A stretch of 64,000 nt of DNA from Microbacterium sp. (GTDB taxonomy: Bacteria; Actinomycetota; Actinomycetes; Actinomycetales; Microbacteriaceae). Within the stretch, counting starts at the first letter, position 1. The number at the start of each line of letters is the position of its first letter. The notes below the pieces were generated by a model. That model did no database searches and was not told the DNA's origin. It saw nothing but the letters and a program-made list of their open reading frames with translations. Location: positions 248,001-312,000 of the forward strand of contig JAFKIL010000002.1 of assembly GCA_017306415.1 (NCBI GenBank), in the 5' to 3' direction. The position numbers were made by a program, and so were the translations under genes. Below, in pieces: positions 26,188 through 34,283 of this stretch.

Positions 26188-26553
26188 TCAGGACGCGTCG
26201 GCACGCACCACCGCATCCCAGCGGCGGTGCGTGTTGGCGTCGCCCAGCAGCCGCCAGACAGCGGGTGTGAGCGGCGGGTATTCGAGGGCGATCTGCCGCA
26301 GCACGCGGTAGTGGCGAGCCGCCGTGGGCCGCTGGCCGCCGTTCGCGGCGATGTTCTCCGCTCGCAGGGTGAAGACCACGAGCTCGTCGACGCTCGGCAG
26401 GTCTTCCATGAAGTCCCACGGGTCTTCGCCACCCCGCAGGCGCTCGTGGACGAGCACGGCCAGCTCGTCGGCGGCCTCCGCGCGGAGGAGCTCGAGGCTC
26501 GCACGACGGCGCGGACGCACGTCGCGCGGGTCGCTCGGCTCGGCGCTGCTCAT
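26188..26553 (-). CDS. Conserved hypothetical protein inside the ECF42 locus
   Basis: A 121-residue, soluble, mostly helical and charged protein with no recognised family. It lies on the opposite strand between the DGPF gene and its sigma factor gene, which are normally neighbours in one transcription unit. Codon use is similar to neighbouring genes and the fold-like pattern (hydrophobic periodicity, few arginine runs) supports a real gene. No ribosome site is strong. Confidence 0.65.
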   Translation of the reverse strand: MSSAEPSDPRDVRPRRRASLELLRAEAADELAVLVHERLRGGEDPWDFMEDLPSVDELVVFTLRAENIAANGGQRPTAARHYRVLRQIALEYPPLTPAVWRLLGDANTHRRWDAVVRADAS

Positions 26554-26618
26554 CCATCCAGCCTAAGCGAGCCCCCGGACGGCGGGGGGCGTCCGGCGGC
26601 GCGTCGCCGGGGTCGCGG

Positions 26619-27881
26619 ATGACGGCGGACGAGGCATCCCGCGGCGCCGTCGAAGCCGTGTGGCGGTCCGAATCCCGGCGGATCGTGGCGGGACTCACGC
26701 GCATCACCGGTGACTTCGGCTGGGCCGAGGATCTCGCTCAGGAGGCCCTCGTCGAGGCGCTCGCGAGCTGGCCGGCATCCGGCATTCCGGACAATCCGGG
26801 CGCGTGGCTCCTCGCCGTGGGCCGTCGCCGGGCCGTGGACGGATGGCGGCGCCGGGAGCGGCTCGCTCAGCGCGAGGGTCTGCTCGCGCACGACGCGCGG
26901 ATCGCGGAGGGCGCGAACCCCGTCGAGGATGCCGCGGACCCGGACGACATCGACGACGACGTGCTCCGGCTCGTGTTCGTCGCCTGCCATCCCCTCCTCC
27001 CCCCGCAGGCGCGCCTCGCCCTGACGCTGCGGACCGTGGCCGGCCTCACCACGGAGCAGATCGCACGGGTCCTCCTCATGACGGTCCCGACCGTCCAGCA
27101 GCGCATCGTGCGGGCCAAGCGCGCTCTCGCCGAGGCGGGGGTCCCGTTCGAGGTGCCCGATCGCACCGAGCGCCCCGCGCGGTTGGCGAGCGTGCTCCAC
27201 GTCGTGTACCTCCTGTTCACGGAGGGCTACTCGCCGGCGGCGGGCGACCATCCGATCCGCCCGGAGGTCGCGCGTGAGGCGGTGCGCCTCGCGCGGGTCC
27301 TCGCCGCGCTCGCGCCGGGCGACACCGAGGTCCGCGCGCTCATCGCGCTCATGGAGTTCCAGTCCTCTCGCTTCGCCACCCGGACCGATGCCGGGGGGTT
27401 GCCGGTGCTCCTCGCCGACCAGAATCGCTCCCGCTGGGACAGATCCGCGATTGTGCGTGGTCGTGCCGCGCTCGACCACGCGCGACGCGGCGAGTCGGGC
27501 CTCGGCTATTACGGGCTCCAGGCCGCGATCGCCGAGGTCCATTCCACCGCGCCGACGTTCGCCGACACCGATTGGGCCCTGATCGTTCGGCTCTACGACG
27601 CTCTGCTCCGACTCGCCCCCTCACCGGTGGTCCGGCTCAACCGTGCGGTGGCCGTGTCGATGGCCGATACCCCCGAGAGCGCGCTGCCCCTCGTCGATGA
27701 ACTGGACGGGGAGCTGGCGGGCTTCCGTCCGTACCACGCCGTGAGAGCCGAGCTGCTCGAGCGCGTGGGACGGACGGCGGATGCGGTGGCCGCCTTCGAG
27801 CGCGCGGCGTCGCTTCCCGGCAATGCCGCGGAGGCGATCGCTCTGCGGAGGCGTGCCGCCCTGCTCCGCGACGAATCCTGA
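26619..27881 (+). CDS. ECF42-group RNA polymerase sigma factor with TPR-like C-terminal extension
   Basis: A 420-residue sigma factor. The sigma-2 domain is at about 12-80 (WAEDLAQEALVEAL) and the sigma-4 domain at about 125-175 (LTTEQIARVLLMTVPTVQQRI). A long C-terminal extension of helical repeats carries YLLFTEGY, NRAVAVSMADTPE and ALPLVDEL, typical of the ECF42 group. In that group the extension, rather than an anti-sigma factor, controls activity. No anti-sigma gene is seen here. It presumably drives the DGPF promoter at 25679-25705. Confidence 0.9.
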   Translation: MTADEASRGAVEAVWRSESRRIVAGLTRITGDFGWAEDLAQEALVEALASWPASGIPDNPGAWLLAVGRRRAVDGWRRRERLAQREGLLAHDARIAEGANPVEDAADPDDIDDDVLRLVFVACHPLLPPQARLALTLRTVAGLTTEQIARVLLMTVPTVQQRIVRAKRALAEAGVPFEVPDRTERPARLASVLHVVYLLFTEGYSPAAGDHPIRPEVAREAVRLARVLAALAPGDTEVRALIALMEFQSSRFATRTDAGGLPVLLADQNRSRWDRSAIVRGRAALDHARRGESGLGYYGLQAAIAEVHSTAPTFADTDWALIVRLYDALLRLAPSPVVRLNRAVAVSMADTPESALPLVDELDGELAGFRPYHAVRAELLERVGRTADAVAAFERAASLPGNAAEAIALRRRAALLRDES

Positions 27882-27897
27882 CGAGATCTCGGCGGTC

Positions 27898-28881
27898 TCA
27901 GCGGGTGGTTCCGAAGTCGGATTCGCCGAGCTCGCCGAGGATCCTGTTGAGATCCTGGATGGTGGCGAAATCGATCATGACCTGGCCTTTTCTTGCACCC
28001 AGCGTCACTCTGACCTTGGTGTTGAGGCGGTCACCCAGGCGATCGGCGACTTCGTCCAGGTAGGCGCGCCGCGCACCTGCCTTGGGAACGACGCGTCGAC
28101 CGCCGGCGCTCCCGCCCGCCTTCGCCGCCGCTTCCGCCGCCCGGACCGAGAGGTCCTCGTTGACGATCTTGTCGGCCAGCCGCTGCATGGCCTCGACATC
28201 GTCCAGCGACAGGATGGCGCGCGCGTGGCCGGCACTCAGAACACCGGCCGCGACCCTCTGCTGCACGGGCATCGGCAGCTTCAGCAGCCGGATCGTGTTG
28301 CTGATCTGGGGACGCGAGCGACCGATGCGGGTCGCGAGCTCCTCCTGGGTGATGCCGAAGTCCTCGAGGAGCTGCAGATAGGCGGATGCCTCTTCCAGCG
28401 GATTCAGCTCGGAGCGGTGCAGGTTCTCGAGGAGGGCGTCGCGCAGGAGGTGCTCGTCGGCGGTGTCGCGCACGACGGCGGGGATGGACGCCAGTCCCGC
28501 CTCGCGCGCTGCGCGCGTGCGGCGCTCCCCCATGATGAGCTCGAACGTGCCGTCGCCCGTCTCGCGCACCACGACGGGCTGCAGGACCCCGAATTCGCGG
28601 ACGCTGTGGACGAGCTCCGCCAGATCCTCGGGGTCGAAGACGCTGCGGGGCTGACGTGGGTTCGGCACGATCGCGTGCGGGTCGATCTGCACGAGCCGCG
28701 CACCAGGGACGGCGACGAGCTGGGCGTCGGCGTCGCTCGGTGTGCCGGGCTCGGCGCGCGCGCCATCCGGCGTCCGCCCCTGACCGCCGGGGAAGAACAC
28801 GTCGACAGGCCGCTCGGCGGCCTCCGTGGTCGGGATGAGTGCTCCGATGCCGCGTCCGAGGCCCGTGCGCTTGGCCGCCAT
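27898..28881 (-). CDS. parB: Chromosome-partitioning protein ParB
   Basis: A 327-residue CTP-dependent clamp that loads at parS and spreads. It has the N-terminal MAAKRTGLGRGIGALIP motif (ParA-stimulating), the CTPase motif MGERRTRAAREAG, a helix-turn-helix with ELATRIGRSRPQISNTIRLL and a C-terminal dimerisation domain. Its ATG overlaps the parA stop by 1 nt (TGATG). Its binding sites cluster 1-2.6 kb upstream. Confidence 0.97.
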   Translation of the reverse strand: MAAKRTGLGRGIGALIPTTEAAERPVDVFFPGGQGRTPDGARAEPGTPSDADAQLVAVPGARLVQIDPHAIVPNPRQPRSVFDPEDLAELVHSVREFGVLQPVVVRETGDGTFELIMGERRTRAAREAGLASIPAVVRDTADEHLLRDALLENLHRSELNPLEEASAYLQLLEDFGITQEELATRIGRSRPQISNTIRLLKLPMPVQQRVAAGVLSAGHARAILSLDDVEAMQRLADKIVNEDLSVRAAEAAAKAGGSAGGRRVVPKAGARRAYLDEVADRLGDRLNTKVRVTLGARKGQVMIDFATIQDLNRILGELGESDFGTTR

Positions 28882-29813
28882 CAGCTCTCCCCTTCGCTGT
28901 CAGGCGCGGTCTCGCGCCGGATGATCTCCACCGCAGCCTCGCGATAGGCGACGGCACCCGCAGACTGCCCATCGTAGGCGATCACCGTCTGGCCGAAGCT
29001 CGGCGCCTCCGACACGCGGACGGATCGCGGAATGACCGTGGCCAGCACCTCGTCCGGGAAGTGCTGGCGAACCTCGTCTGCGACCTGCTGCGCGAGGCGC
29101 GTGCGACCGTCGTACATGGTGAGCAGGATCGTCGACACATGGAGCCGCGGGTTGAGGTGCTTCTGGATCATGCTCACGTTCCCGAGGAGCTGGCTGAGCC
29201 CCTCCAGGGCGTAGTACTCGCACTGGATCGGGATCAGAACCTCGCTCGCCGCCGTGAATGCATTGATGGTGAGCAGTCCCAGCGACGGGGGGCAGTCGAT
29301 GATGACGAAATCCGGCCGATGGGGCGCCGACTCCAGGTAGCCGTCCAGGGCCGTCCGCAGCCGATGCTCCCTCGCCACCTGGGATACGAGCTCGATCTCG
29401 GCGCCGGCGAGGTGGATCGTGCTCGGCGCGCACAGGAGGAGTTCGGACTCCGGACTCGTCTGCACGACGTCGGCGAGCGCGAAGTCGTCGATCAGCACGT
29501 CGTAGATGCTCGGGGTGTCGGCGGTGTGCGGCACACCGAGCGCGGTTGAGGCGTTGCCTTGCGGATCGAGATCGATCACCAGTACGCGCGCCCCCACCGC
29601 CGCCAGGGCGGCTGCCAGGTTCACGACGGACGTCGTCTTTCCGACCCCACCCTTCTGGTTCGAGACCGTGACGACGCGGGTCGTTCCACTGAGCGTGACG
29701 TCCACGTTCTCCAGTGCGCGGCGACGAGCGGAGAGGTCGGCGAGTTCGCGAGCGATGGGGCTGTCATCGAGAGGATCGGATGCCGTGTGCTCCGAGTTCT
29801 CGGACTGTTTCAC
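28881..29813 (-). CDS. parA: Chromosome-partitioning ATPase ParA (Soj)
   Basis: A Walker-type ATPase of about 310 residues that moves ParB-parS complexes. It carries the deviant Walker A motif KGGVGKTTS, then DLDPQGNAST and DCPPSLG. The start is uncertain: GTG at 29813 has AGGAAG 10 nt upstream, while GTG at 29822 is too close to it. A parS site (29806-29821) overlaps the start codon, so ParB binding could repress parAB translation or transcription. Confidence 0.93.
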   Translation of the reverse strand: MKQSENSEHTASDPLDDSPIARELADLSARRRALENVDVTLSGTTRVVTVSNQKGGVGKTTSVVNLAAALAAVGARVLVIDLDPQGNASTALGVPHTADTPSIYDVLIDDFALADVVQTSPESELLLCAPSTIHLAGAEIELVSQVAREHRLRTALDGYLESAPHRPDFVIIDCPPSLGLLTINAFTAASEVLIPIQCEYYALEGLSQLLGNVSMIQKHLNPRLHVSTILLTMYDGRTRLAQQVADEVRQHFPDEVLATVIPRSVRVSEAPSFGQTVIAYDGQSAGAVAYREAAVEIIRRETAPDSEGES

Positions 29814-29821
29814 GTGAAACA
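29806..29821. other. parS site 1
   Basis: TGTTTCACGTGAAACA, a perfect 16-nt parS palindrome, overlapping the parA start codon. Confidence 0.95.
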
Positions 29822-29909
29822 CACTTCCTGTCGGGGGGCGGCCGGGCTCTCCTTCCACTCTAGCCGCGGCGTGCGCGACCGACCTCTCGCCGAGAGCCCG
29901 GGAGAGGGG

Positions 29910-29925
29910 TGTTTCACGTGAAACA
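29910..29925. other. parS site 2
   Basis: TGTTTCACGTGAAACA, a perfect parS palindrome about 100 nt upstream of parA. Confidence 0.95.
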
Positions 29926-30080
29926 GCCACCGGACGAGACGGGGGAGGAGGCAACGCCGGCGTCCCTGTAAGAGTTGCATACGTTGCCACGCGGGCCGGA
30001 GTTCAACAAACACGTCGCGCCCTCACGCCCAGGTGACGCGAGCTCCGCTTCGGCGTGACGGACGCGGCGCTCCTGATCCT

Positions 30081-30096
30081 CGTTTCACGTGAAACA
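30081..30096. other. parS site 3
   Basis: CGTTTCACGTGAAACA, the core palindrome intact with one outer-base difference. Confidence 0.9.
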
Positions 30097-30268
30097 TCGA
30101 GGTATCGCGGGCGCCTCGGTCGGGTGGACGAGCGACCGATTGACCCCGGCCACGACAGATCCTCGCCGGGCCGACGAGCATGCCGACGACTCGCCGGTCG
30201 TCGCCTTGGAGCCGAGGCTCGCGCAGCGCACGCGTGCGAGCCGTCCCGTCCAGAGGGTGCCGGAGCTC

Positions 30269-30284
30269 GGTTTCACGTGAAGCA
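30269..30284. other. parS site 4, degenerate
   Basis: GGTTTCACGTGAAGCA, with two changes from consensus (first base and the third-last base); probably weaker. Confidence 0.7.
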
Positions 30285-30846
30285 AGCGCCCCTCGCGGAC
30301 GCTGCGGCATCGGCTGCGGACGACCCGACTGACGCCGAACACGCAATCCGCCGCGCGAAGCGGCCACCGTTGCGTGTGAGTCGTCGGCCGTCGCCGTGGT
30401 GTACGGAGATGCCACGGCGCAAAGAAGAGGCCGCGCACCCATCGCGTCCGCACCACTCGGGACGGGGAACGAGTCTCCCACCGACGGCGCGTCGACCGAG
30501 TCGAGTGGACGCCACCCCGGGCATCCCCGCCCGGGCAGGCGACCGCCGTGGCGCGACGAAGTCGCCCGATCCCACTCTCGCCGCCACGCCCCGAGAGAGC
30601 GGCCGGTCCATGCAACACGTGGGGTGGCGAGTGCACCTCGTGCCGGCCCCGCGCTCTCCTGCGCTGTGATCGTCGCGCGACGGCAATCCTGCTGCCACAC
30701 CTCGAGCACCCGTCCCCCGGTCGCGCACCGCGGGACGTTCCGCACCTCCCAGGAATCCGCGGCACCTCGCAAAGGCCTCCGCCGAAGTGGCGTCCACACG
30801 GAACGGCATCCCCTGTCCACCCCCGTCTCGTCAGCCGGGGCCTGGA

Positions 30847-30862
30847 TGTTTCACGTGAAACG
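30847..30862. other. parS site 5
   Basis: TGTTTCACGTGAAACG, one outer-base difference, ending exactly at the rsmG stop codon. Confidence 0.9.
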
Positions 30863-31507
30863 TCAGCCGCGAACGCGCGCCCTCACCACGCGGGTCGGCT
30901 CCGGAAGAATCCGTTCGCCGATCAACTCGACCCTGATGTCGGACAGACGGAAGCGTCGGATCTGCTTCTCCGCCGCATCGATCTCGGCCGGCGCACCCGC
31001 ACCCTTCAGCAGCACCAACTCACCGCCGTCTCGCACCAGCGGGGCAGTGAGGGGGATGAGGGTCCGGAGTGCGCTGACGGCTCGTGCGGTCACGGTGTCG
31101 AAGACGGCGCCGCCCTTCCACTCCTCGGCGCGAGCACGAACGACCTGGACGTTGGACAGCCCCAGGGACGCCACCTGCTCCGTCAACCAGTTCACCCTGC
31201 GCTCCATCGGTTCGATGAGCGTCCACTCCACGTCCGGACGGGCGATCGCGAGCACGAGTCCCGGCAGACCCGCCCCGGAGCCGACGTCGGCCGCACTGCC
31301 CTCGAACAGCGGGGCCACGATCGCGCTGTTGAGCACGTGGCGGGACCAGAGCCGAGGACGCTCCAGCGGACCGATCAGTCCGCGCTCTTCGCCGTGCTCG
31401 GCAAGTGCAGCGGTGAAGCGACGCGCGACGTCGATGCGGTCTCCGAAGACCGTCACCGCTTCGCTCGGCTCAGGCTCGAGGGCGTTCTCGCCGGCGTGTT
31501 CGCTCAT
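30863..31507 (-). CDS. rsmG: 16S rRNA (guanine527-N7)-methyltransferase
   Basis: A 214-residue SAM-dependent methyltransferase (RsmG/GidB) modifying G527 of 16S rRNA. Visible motifs are LWSRHVLNSAIV, the SAM loop ADVGSGAGLPGLVLAI (about 93-108) and ARAVSAL. It sits in the conserved rpmH-to-parB string, between khpB and parA. It is flanked by parS sites on both sides. Confidence 0.95.
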   Translation of the reverse strand: MSEHAGENALEPEPSEAVTVFGDRIDVARRFTAALAEHGEERGLIGPLERPRLWSRHVLNSAIVAPLFEGSAADVGSGAGLPGLVLAIARPDVEWTLIEPMERRVNWLTEQVASLGLSNVQVVRARAEEWKGGAVFDTVTARAVSALRTLIPLTAPLVRDGGELVLLKGAGAPAEIDAAEKQIRRFRLSDIRVELIGERILPEPTRVVRARVRG

Positions 31508-31510
31508 CGA

Positions 31511-31526
31511 TGTTTCACGTGAAACG
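31511..31526. other. parS site 6
   Basis: TGTTTCACGTGAAACG between khpB and rsmG, lying immediately upstream of the rsmG start codon. Confidence 0.9.
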
Positions 31527-32045
31527 TCAGGAGCGGCGGATCACCGTGTGGCGGTCCGCGGCCTCGCCGTACGACTCCGACACGAACCCGCGAGCGGCGA
31601 CGATGTCGTGCACCAGCTTGCGCTCGTAGCTGGACATGGCCGGGAGAGATGCCTGCGACGCGCCGCCCTCGAGTCGGACGATGGCGCGGTCGACGAGCTG
31701 CTCGAGCTCCTGCTGGCGCGCGTCCCGGGAACCACCGATGTCGAGGATCAGCCTCGAGAAGCGGCCGGTGCGGTTCTGGACCGCGAGGCGCGTGAGCTCC
31801 TGCACCGCCTGGACGGTGTCGGGGTCGGAGAGCAGGGACAGCGAGTCCTCATCGCCCGATGCCTCGACCGAGACGTAGGCCCGGCCACCGCGCACATCCA
31901 GTGCGAGGTCTCCGTCGATGTCAGCGATGTCGAGAAGGCCCTCCAGGAAGTCCGCGGCGATGTCGCCTTCCTGCTCGAGCTGCTCGACCGTGCTCTCACG
32001 GTCGCTGGTCTCCTCCGGGGAGGTGGTCTCAGGCGTGGTCATCAT
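31527..32045 (-). CDS. khpB: RNA-binding protein KhpB (Jag/EloR family)
   Basis: A 172-residue RNA-binding protein. An acidic N-terminus is followed by a KH-like domain (about 40-105) and a C-terminal R3H domain with SSYERKLVHDIVAARG. The family is involved in post-transcriptional control of cell-wall growth. It sits directly downstream of yidC as is usual. Two adjacent ATGs (32045, 32042) are possible starts. Confidence 0.92.
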   Translation of the reverse strand: MMTTPETTSPEETSDRESTVEQLEQEGDIAADFLEGLLDIADIDGDLALDVRGGRAYVSVEASGDEDSLSLLSDPDTVQAVQELTRLAVQNRTGRFSRLILDIGGSRDARQQELEQLVDRAIVRLEGGASQASLPAMSSYERKLVHDIVAARGFVSESYGEAADRHTVIRRS

Positions 32046-32063
32046 GATCCTCTGCGTCGGATG

Positions 32064-33146
32064 TCAGGACTGCGAAGGTGCCGAGTCGCCGGGCTTCCCC
32101 GGGGGCCGACCGGCGGTCGGGTTCTGCTTGCTCGTGGACTGCTTCTTGGCGCGCTGCTTGCTCACGGGCTGCTGACGCTTGGGAGCCGCGGCGCGGGCGG
32201 CCTCCGCCTCCTCCAGGAGGCGCTGCTGCTCGGCCTGGTACTTCTCCATCGGCACGATCTTGCCGTTCGCGTCGATGGCCTTGCCCTTGCGGGCCAGGCG
32301 CTCCTCGCGTTCCTTCGCCGCCTGCGAGCCCGGAGTCGGGAGATTGCGGATGACCAGGAACTGCTGCACCGCCGTCCACAGGTTGCTCGTGAACCAGTAG
32401 ATGACCACACCGAGCGGGAAGAAGACGCCGGAGAAGACGAAGGCGAACGGCAGGATGTACAGCATGACGCGCTGCAGCTGGTAAGCCTGCCCCTGCTTGG
32501 CCTCGGGGGACAGGTTCTTCGAGACGATCTGGAGCTGCGTGAAGAACTGCGACGCGATCATCAGCACGACCAGGGTCACCATGATCGCGACGGTCGCCTC
32601 CCAACCGGCGGGCTTGAAGTTGATCGTGTCGACCAGCGACTCGTGCAGCGAGGCGACACCGAACAGCTTGGCGTCGTAGAACTCCTTGGTGAGGTCGGGG
32701 GTGAGCCAGAACACCCCGCCGTGCCCGGCCACCGCGTTCGTCTTGATGGAGGAGAGCACGCTGTAGAGCGAGAAGAAGACCGGCATCTGGATCAGCAGCG
32801 GCAGACAGCCCGACACGGGCGATGTGCCGTTCTTCTTGTACAGCGCCATCGTCTCGCGGCTCATCGCCTCGCGAGACAGCTGATCGCGCTTGCCTTTGTA
32901 CTTCTCCTGGATTTTCCGCAGTTCAGGAGCGATTTCCATCATCTTGCGCTGGCTCTTGATCTGCCGCACGAAGATGGGGATCAGCGCGGAGCGCACCACG
33001 ATGACGAGGCCGACGATCGAGAGCACCCAGGTGATGCCCTCCGCGGCTCCCATCCCCAGGAAGGTGAAGATCGCGTGCCACGCGACCAGGAGGAACTCGA
33101 CCACCCATTTGAGTGGCCAGAGGATGATTCCGATGATGTCCGGCAC
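32064..33146 (-). CDS. yidC: Membrane protein insertase YidC
   Basis: A 360-residue Oxa1-type insertase with a GTG start. Five hydrophobic helices are predicted, with the cytoplasmic coiled region KSQRKMMEIAPELRKIQEKY between the first and second core helices. The groove region CLPLLIQMPVFFSLYSVL is clear. A long basic C-terminal tail (about 290-360, rich in K, R, Q) probably contacts the ribosome. Confidence 0.96.
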   Translation of the reverse strand: MPDIIGIILWPLKWVVEFLLVAWHAIFTFLGMGAAEGITWVLSIVGLVIVVRSALIPIFVRQIKSQRKMMEIAPELRKIQEKYKGKRDQLSREAMSRETMALYKKNGTSPVSGCLPLLIQMPVFFSLYSVLSSIKTNAVAGHGGVFWLTPDLTKEFYDAKLFGVASLHESLVDTINFKPAGWEATVAIMVTLVVLMIASQFFTQLQIVSKNLSPEAKQGQAYQLQRVMLYILPFAFVFSGVFFPLGVVIYWFTSNLWTAVQQFLVIRNLPTPGSQAAKEREERLARKGKAIDANGKIVPMEKYQAEQQRLLEEAEAARAAAPKRQQPVSKQRAKKQSTSKQNPTAGRPPGKPGDSAPSQS

Positions 33147-33149
33147 GGA

Positions 33150-33506
33150 TCAGTCCTTTCTCAGGGGCACGACGAAACCGTGCGGAGTCAGCTCGTGACG
33201 GAAGTCCCGGTGGAGCGGCACGTCGTCGACACCGCCGGCGGCCCAGGGGTGGCACCGGGCGATCCGGGCGGCGGCCATCGCCGCGCCCTTGATGGCGCCG
33301 TGCTGCTGGACGGCGCCGACGGCGTACGCCGAGCACGATGGGTAGTAGCGGCACACGTCGCCGTACGTGTGCGAGATCGTCGCTCGGTAGCCGTGCAGCA
33401 GCGCGAGCAGCGCGTTCCGGGGGAGCAGAGGCACAGAACGCCCGAGTGACGAGGCCTCGAAGTGTCCCTCGCCGACAGATGCCATCGGGAGAGTCGCACT
33501 GCTCAT
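33150..33506 (-). CDS. yidD: Membrane protein insertion efficiency factor YidD
   Basis: A 118-residue YidD protein with the family signature CRYYPSCSAYAVGAVQQHG and RCHPW. The ATG at 33506 overlaps the rnpA stop (ATGA); the longer upstream frame lies over rnpA and is rejected. It acts with YidC, encoded 3 nt downstream. Confidence 0.94.
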   Translation of the reverse strand: MSSATLPMASVGEGHFEASSLGRSVPLLPRNALLALLHGYRATISHTYGDVCRYYPSCSAYAVGAVQQHGAIKGAAMAAARIARCHPWAAGGVDDVPLHRDFRHELTPHGFVVPLRKD

Positions 33507-33838
33507 GCAGCCCTCCGGGCCAGACACCGGACCACTTCGGAGCGGAGTTCCTGGAAGTCGGTCGCGGCGGATCCGGGAAGCGCGCGGATCACCACGTCCG
33601 CACCGCTGCGGATGCCGGGGAGGGCTCCAGCGCACACCGCCTTGAGCCGACGACGCACGGAGTTGCGGTCCACGGCATGACCGACCTGCTTGCTCACGAT
33701 GAATCCGAATCGGGCCGCGCGGTCCTCGCCGGACTGGACGACGTAGGTCACCGTATGCGGACCGGCGCACCGGTCACCCCGACGGACGACGGCCTTGTAA
33801 TCCGCTCCGCGGGTCAATCGATTCGGCCTCGCGAGCAC
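33503..33838 (-). CDS. rnpA: Ribonuclease P protein component
   Basis: A 111-residue basic protein that assists RNase P RNA in tRNA 5' maturation. The RNR motif region is seen as RNSVRRRLKAV (about 59-69), preceded by FGFIVSKQVG. GTG start, 9 nt after rpmH. Confidence 0.96.
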   Translation of the reverse strand: MLARPNRLTRGADYKAVVRRGDRCAGPHTVTYVVQSGEDRAARFGFIVSKQVGHAVDRNSVRRRLKAVCAGALPGIRSGADVVIRALPGSAATDFQELRSEVVRCLARRAA

Positions 33839-33847
33839 CGGATCGGC

Positions 33848-33985
33848 TCAGGCCGAGAGCTCGGTGCGGCCCTTGGCGCGACGGGCCGAGAGGATGGCGC
33901 GGCCGGCACGCGTGTGCATGCGGGCACGGAAGCCGTGCTTCTTGGCCCGGCGGCGGTTGTTGGGCTGGAACGTGCGCTTGCTCAT
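33848..33985 (-). CDS. rpmH: 50S ribosomal protein L34
   Basis: A 45-residue L34 beginning [20 protein letters not shown] and ending in TELSA. It is the first gene of the leftward rpmH-rnpA-yidD-yidC operon and divergent from dnaA. Confidence 0.98.
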   Translation of the reverse strand: MSKRTFQPNNRRRAKKHGFRARMHTRAGRAILSARRAKGRTELSA

Positions 33986-34283
33986 GGGATCACTCCGGAT
34001 CAGGTTTCACGGGTCGCTGCACCCGGGGACGAGGAATGGGACGATGCCGCGAGGGCATAAGTCAACCGACTAAGGCTACGTCGTGTGACGGGATATCTCA
34101 AACCGGAAGGAATCGGAACCGGCATTATCCACAAACGCGTCTCGAGGCCTGGCAGTGACACGCCGCCCGGTCCTACAGTGGAGTTTGCTCCCGAGGCGGC
34201 TCCTGGCTAGCGTGACTCGGACAGTTTTCCACAGTCCGGCGTGAGTTCTTCGTCGCTCGTGACGAGTACACCCCGGGAGGGAC
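33986..34283. promoter_or_regulatory. Divergent rpmH/dnaA promoter region with DnaA boxes
   Basis: This 298-nt gap contains a perfect DnaA box TTATCCACA (34125-34133) and a relaxed box TTTTCCACA (34225-34233). DnaA autoregulation of its promoter is plausible. The dnaA ribosome site is GGGAGGG just before 34284. Confidence 0.75.

Larger units (their letters stand above)
29830..30862. other. 1-kb gap between parA and rsmG carrying parS sites
   Basis: About 1 kb without a convincing gene, unusually long for this compact genome. Open frames on both strands (for example 30055-30669 rightward and 30023-30820 leftward) are arginine-rich, unlike any family I know and pass through parS sites. The gap holds parS sites 2 to 5 and may be a centromere-like region or a decayed gene. 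Confidence 0.6.

Noticed and set aside
30023-30820. A 265-residue leftward frame and overlapping rightward frames in the parA-rsmG gap
   Set aside because: Composition is arginine- and glycine-rich with no family pattern, and the frames run straight through parS sites. Typical of random long frames in high-GC DNA.
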